The position numbers and the translations under genes are program-made. Below are positions 25,161 to 25,721 of a stretch of DNA of 25,721 nt, piece by piece (position 1 is the first letter of the stretch; every line of letters begins with the position of its first letter). The notes under the pieces are model-generated. The model worked only from the letters and a program-made list of their open reading frames with translations. It was not told the origin of the DNA and ran no database searches. This DNA comes from Verrucomicrobiota bacterium (GTDB lineage: Bacteria > Verrucomicrobiota > Verrucomicrobiia > Opitutales > Opitutaceae), in contig JAEWIY010000225.1 of NCBI GenBank assembly GCA_023386835.1, positions 1-25,721 of the forward strand, read 5' to 3'.

Positions 25161-25201
25161 CGAACCGGGGCCTCCGACCCAGACGAACCCTTTTCTTCTT
25201 T

Positions 25202-25702
25202 ATGGCACATTCGGAACGTCACGACCAACTCATTACCTGGCTGAACAGCGCGTACTCGATGGAGGAGAACCTCGCGCGGGTGCTGGAAAACCACGCGAAG
25301 GACGCCAAGGACGTACCGTGGGTACGCGAGCGCGACGAACAGCATCTGGCCGAGACCAAGCGCCATGCCGAACGCGTCAAGGAGTGCCTCGACCTGCTCG
25401 GGGCCAAGCCCTCCACGATCAAGTCAGTGATGGGCAATTTGACCGGCATGGTGCAGGGCGCCTCCAGCGGGGTTTTCAAGGACGAGATCGTGAAGAACTT
25501 CCTGTCGGACTACGCCGCGGAGCACTTCGAGATCGCCTGTTATACATCGCTCATCGCAGCGGCTGAAGAGCTGGGGCATCCGCAGATCGCGGCGATTTGC
25601 CGCGACATCCTGCGGGACGAGGAGGCGATGGCGCAGTGGCTCAAGGAGAACATTCCGGAGATCACGCGCCTGTACCTCCAGCACCAGACCGCGCGCGTCT
25701 GA
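25202..25702 (+). CDS. Ferritin-like DUF892-family protein, diverged paralogue
   Basis: 166 aa. Four helices with the DUF892 order but little identity to the member at 2700. Helix 1 has LITWLNSAYSMEENLARVLENH (10-31), where SMEE replaces SAE.Q. Helix 2 has EQHLAETKRHAERVKECLDLLGAKP (46-70). A MVQGASSGVFKDEIVKNF turn follows, then helix 3 YAAEHFEIACYTSLIAAAEELG (104-125) and helix 4 LRDEEAMAQWLKENIPEIT (137-155). Glu21/Glu22, His53/Glu57, Glu107/Glu110 and Glu140/Glu141 are candidate metal ligands. The C-terminus lacks the acidic tail of the first copy. The ATG at 25202 follows a pyrimidine-rich stretch, with no Shine-Dalgarno. GTAG palindrome copy 3 lies 41 nt upstream. The role is expected to be in stress protection; the reaction is unknown. 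Confidence 0.92.
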   Translation: MAHSERHDQLITWLNSAYSMEENLARVLENHAKDAKDVPWVRERDEQHLAETKRHAERVKECLDLLGAKPSTIKSVMGNLTGMVQGASSGVFKDEIVKNFLSDYAAEHFEIACYTSLIAAAEELGHPQIAAICRDILRDEEAMAQWLKENIPEITRLYLQHQTARV

Positions 25703-25721
25703 TTTTCCCGGAGCCCAGAAG

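Larger units (their letters stand above)
24902..25201. other. 300-nt intergenic region before the second DUF892 gene
   Basis: No credible coding frame. It contains a 5S-rRNA-like stretch on the minus strand (24957-25080), the GTAG palindrome copy 3 (25142-25160) and a pyrimidine-rich run just before the DUF892 start in place of a Shine-Dalgarno. Confidence 0.65.

Overview
The window reads as a chromosomal segment of a GC-rich verrucomicrobial bacterium, most likely of the Opitutaceae. The best lineage clue is a secreted protein (18488-19180) ending in a VPDTAS-helix-Arg sorting tail, the Verrucomicrobia-type variant of PEP-CTERM. The rest agrees: high GC, few Shine-Dalgarno sequences, a degenerate 'CHPERS'-type interspersed repeat, and several protein families common in soil bacteria. 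I see no phage, transposon, CRISPR, rRNA operon or canonical tRNA gene. All database-type assignments are by eye.

Layout. (1) 44-2224, minus strand: a three-gene operon of small membrane/amphipathic proteins (YqjD-like, YqjE/holin-like, DUF3618). Divergent from it, after a structured intergenic region, is a DUF892 ferritin-like gene (2700-3212). (2) 3264-10216, minus strand: an M20 peptidase with carboxypeptidase-G2-like metal-site spacing, an EamA permease and a Na/Pi cotransporter with a PhoU-like tail (probably one operon), then a SpoIIAA-like protein, a general-stress flavin-binding protein, a DUF2383 four-helix protein and an AsmA/DUF748-like membrane protein. (3) 10305-13985, plus strand: an SDR, DUF2934, an SGLT-type sodium/solute symporter, and a basic DUF6496 protein. 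(4) 14045-17860: an SDR with an unusual membrane-anchored C-terminal extension, divergent from a complete three-domain LigD of the non-homologous end-joining pathway. (5) 17877-19180: an unknown secreted protein divergent from the VPDTAS protein, closed by a very strong terminator. (6) 19394-25702: an LLM flavin monooxygenase, a GSP39/YdaD-type SDR, a RhlE-type DEAD-box helicase with a 369-nt structured leader, an EEP-family membrane phosphoesterase/nuclease, a small two-helix membrane protein, and a second DUF892 protein.

How it may fit together. Many genes belong to families linked to general, osmotic, oxidative or stationary-phase stress: YqjD/YqjE, two DUF892, DUF2383, GSP26-like, GSP39-like and LigD. 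The most interesting signal is not a gene. A spaced palindrome, GTAGY-N9-RCTAC, occurs four times, always between genes and always with the same spacing: before the YqjD/E/DUF3618 operon, DUF6496, the VPDTAS/secreted-protein pair, and the second DUF892 gene. It looks like the operator or promoter element of one unnamed regulon. Other non-coding signals are a long folded element before the first DUF892 gene, two intergenic stretches sharing a 12-mer that matches loop C of 5S rRNA, a double AT-rich palindrome between converging genes, and a 16-bp palindrome between the SDR and ligD.
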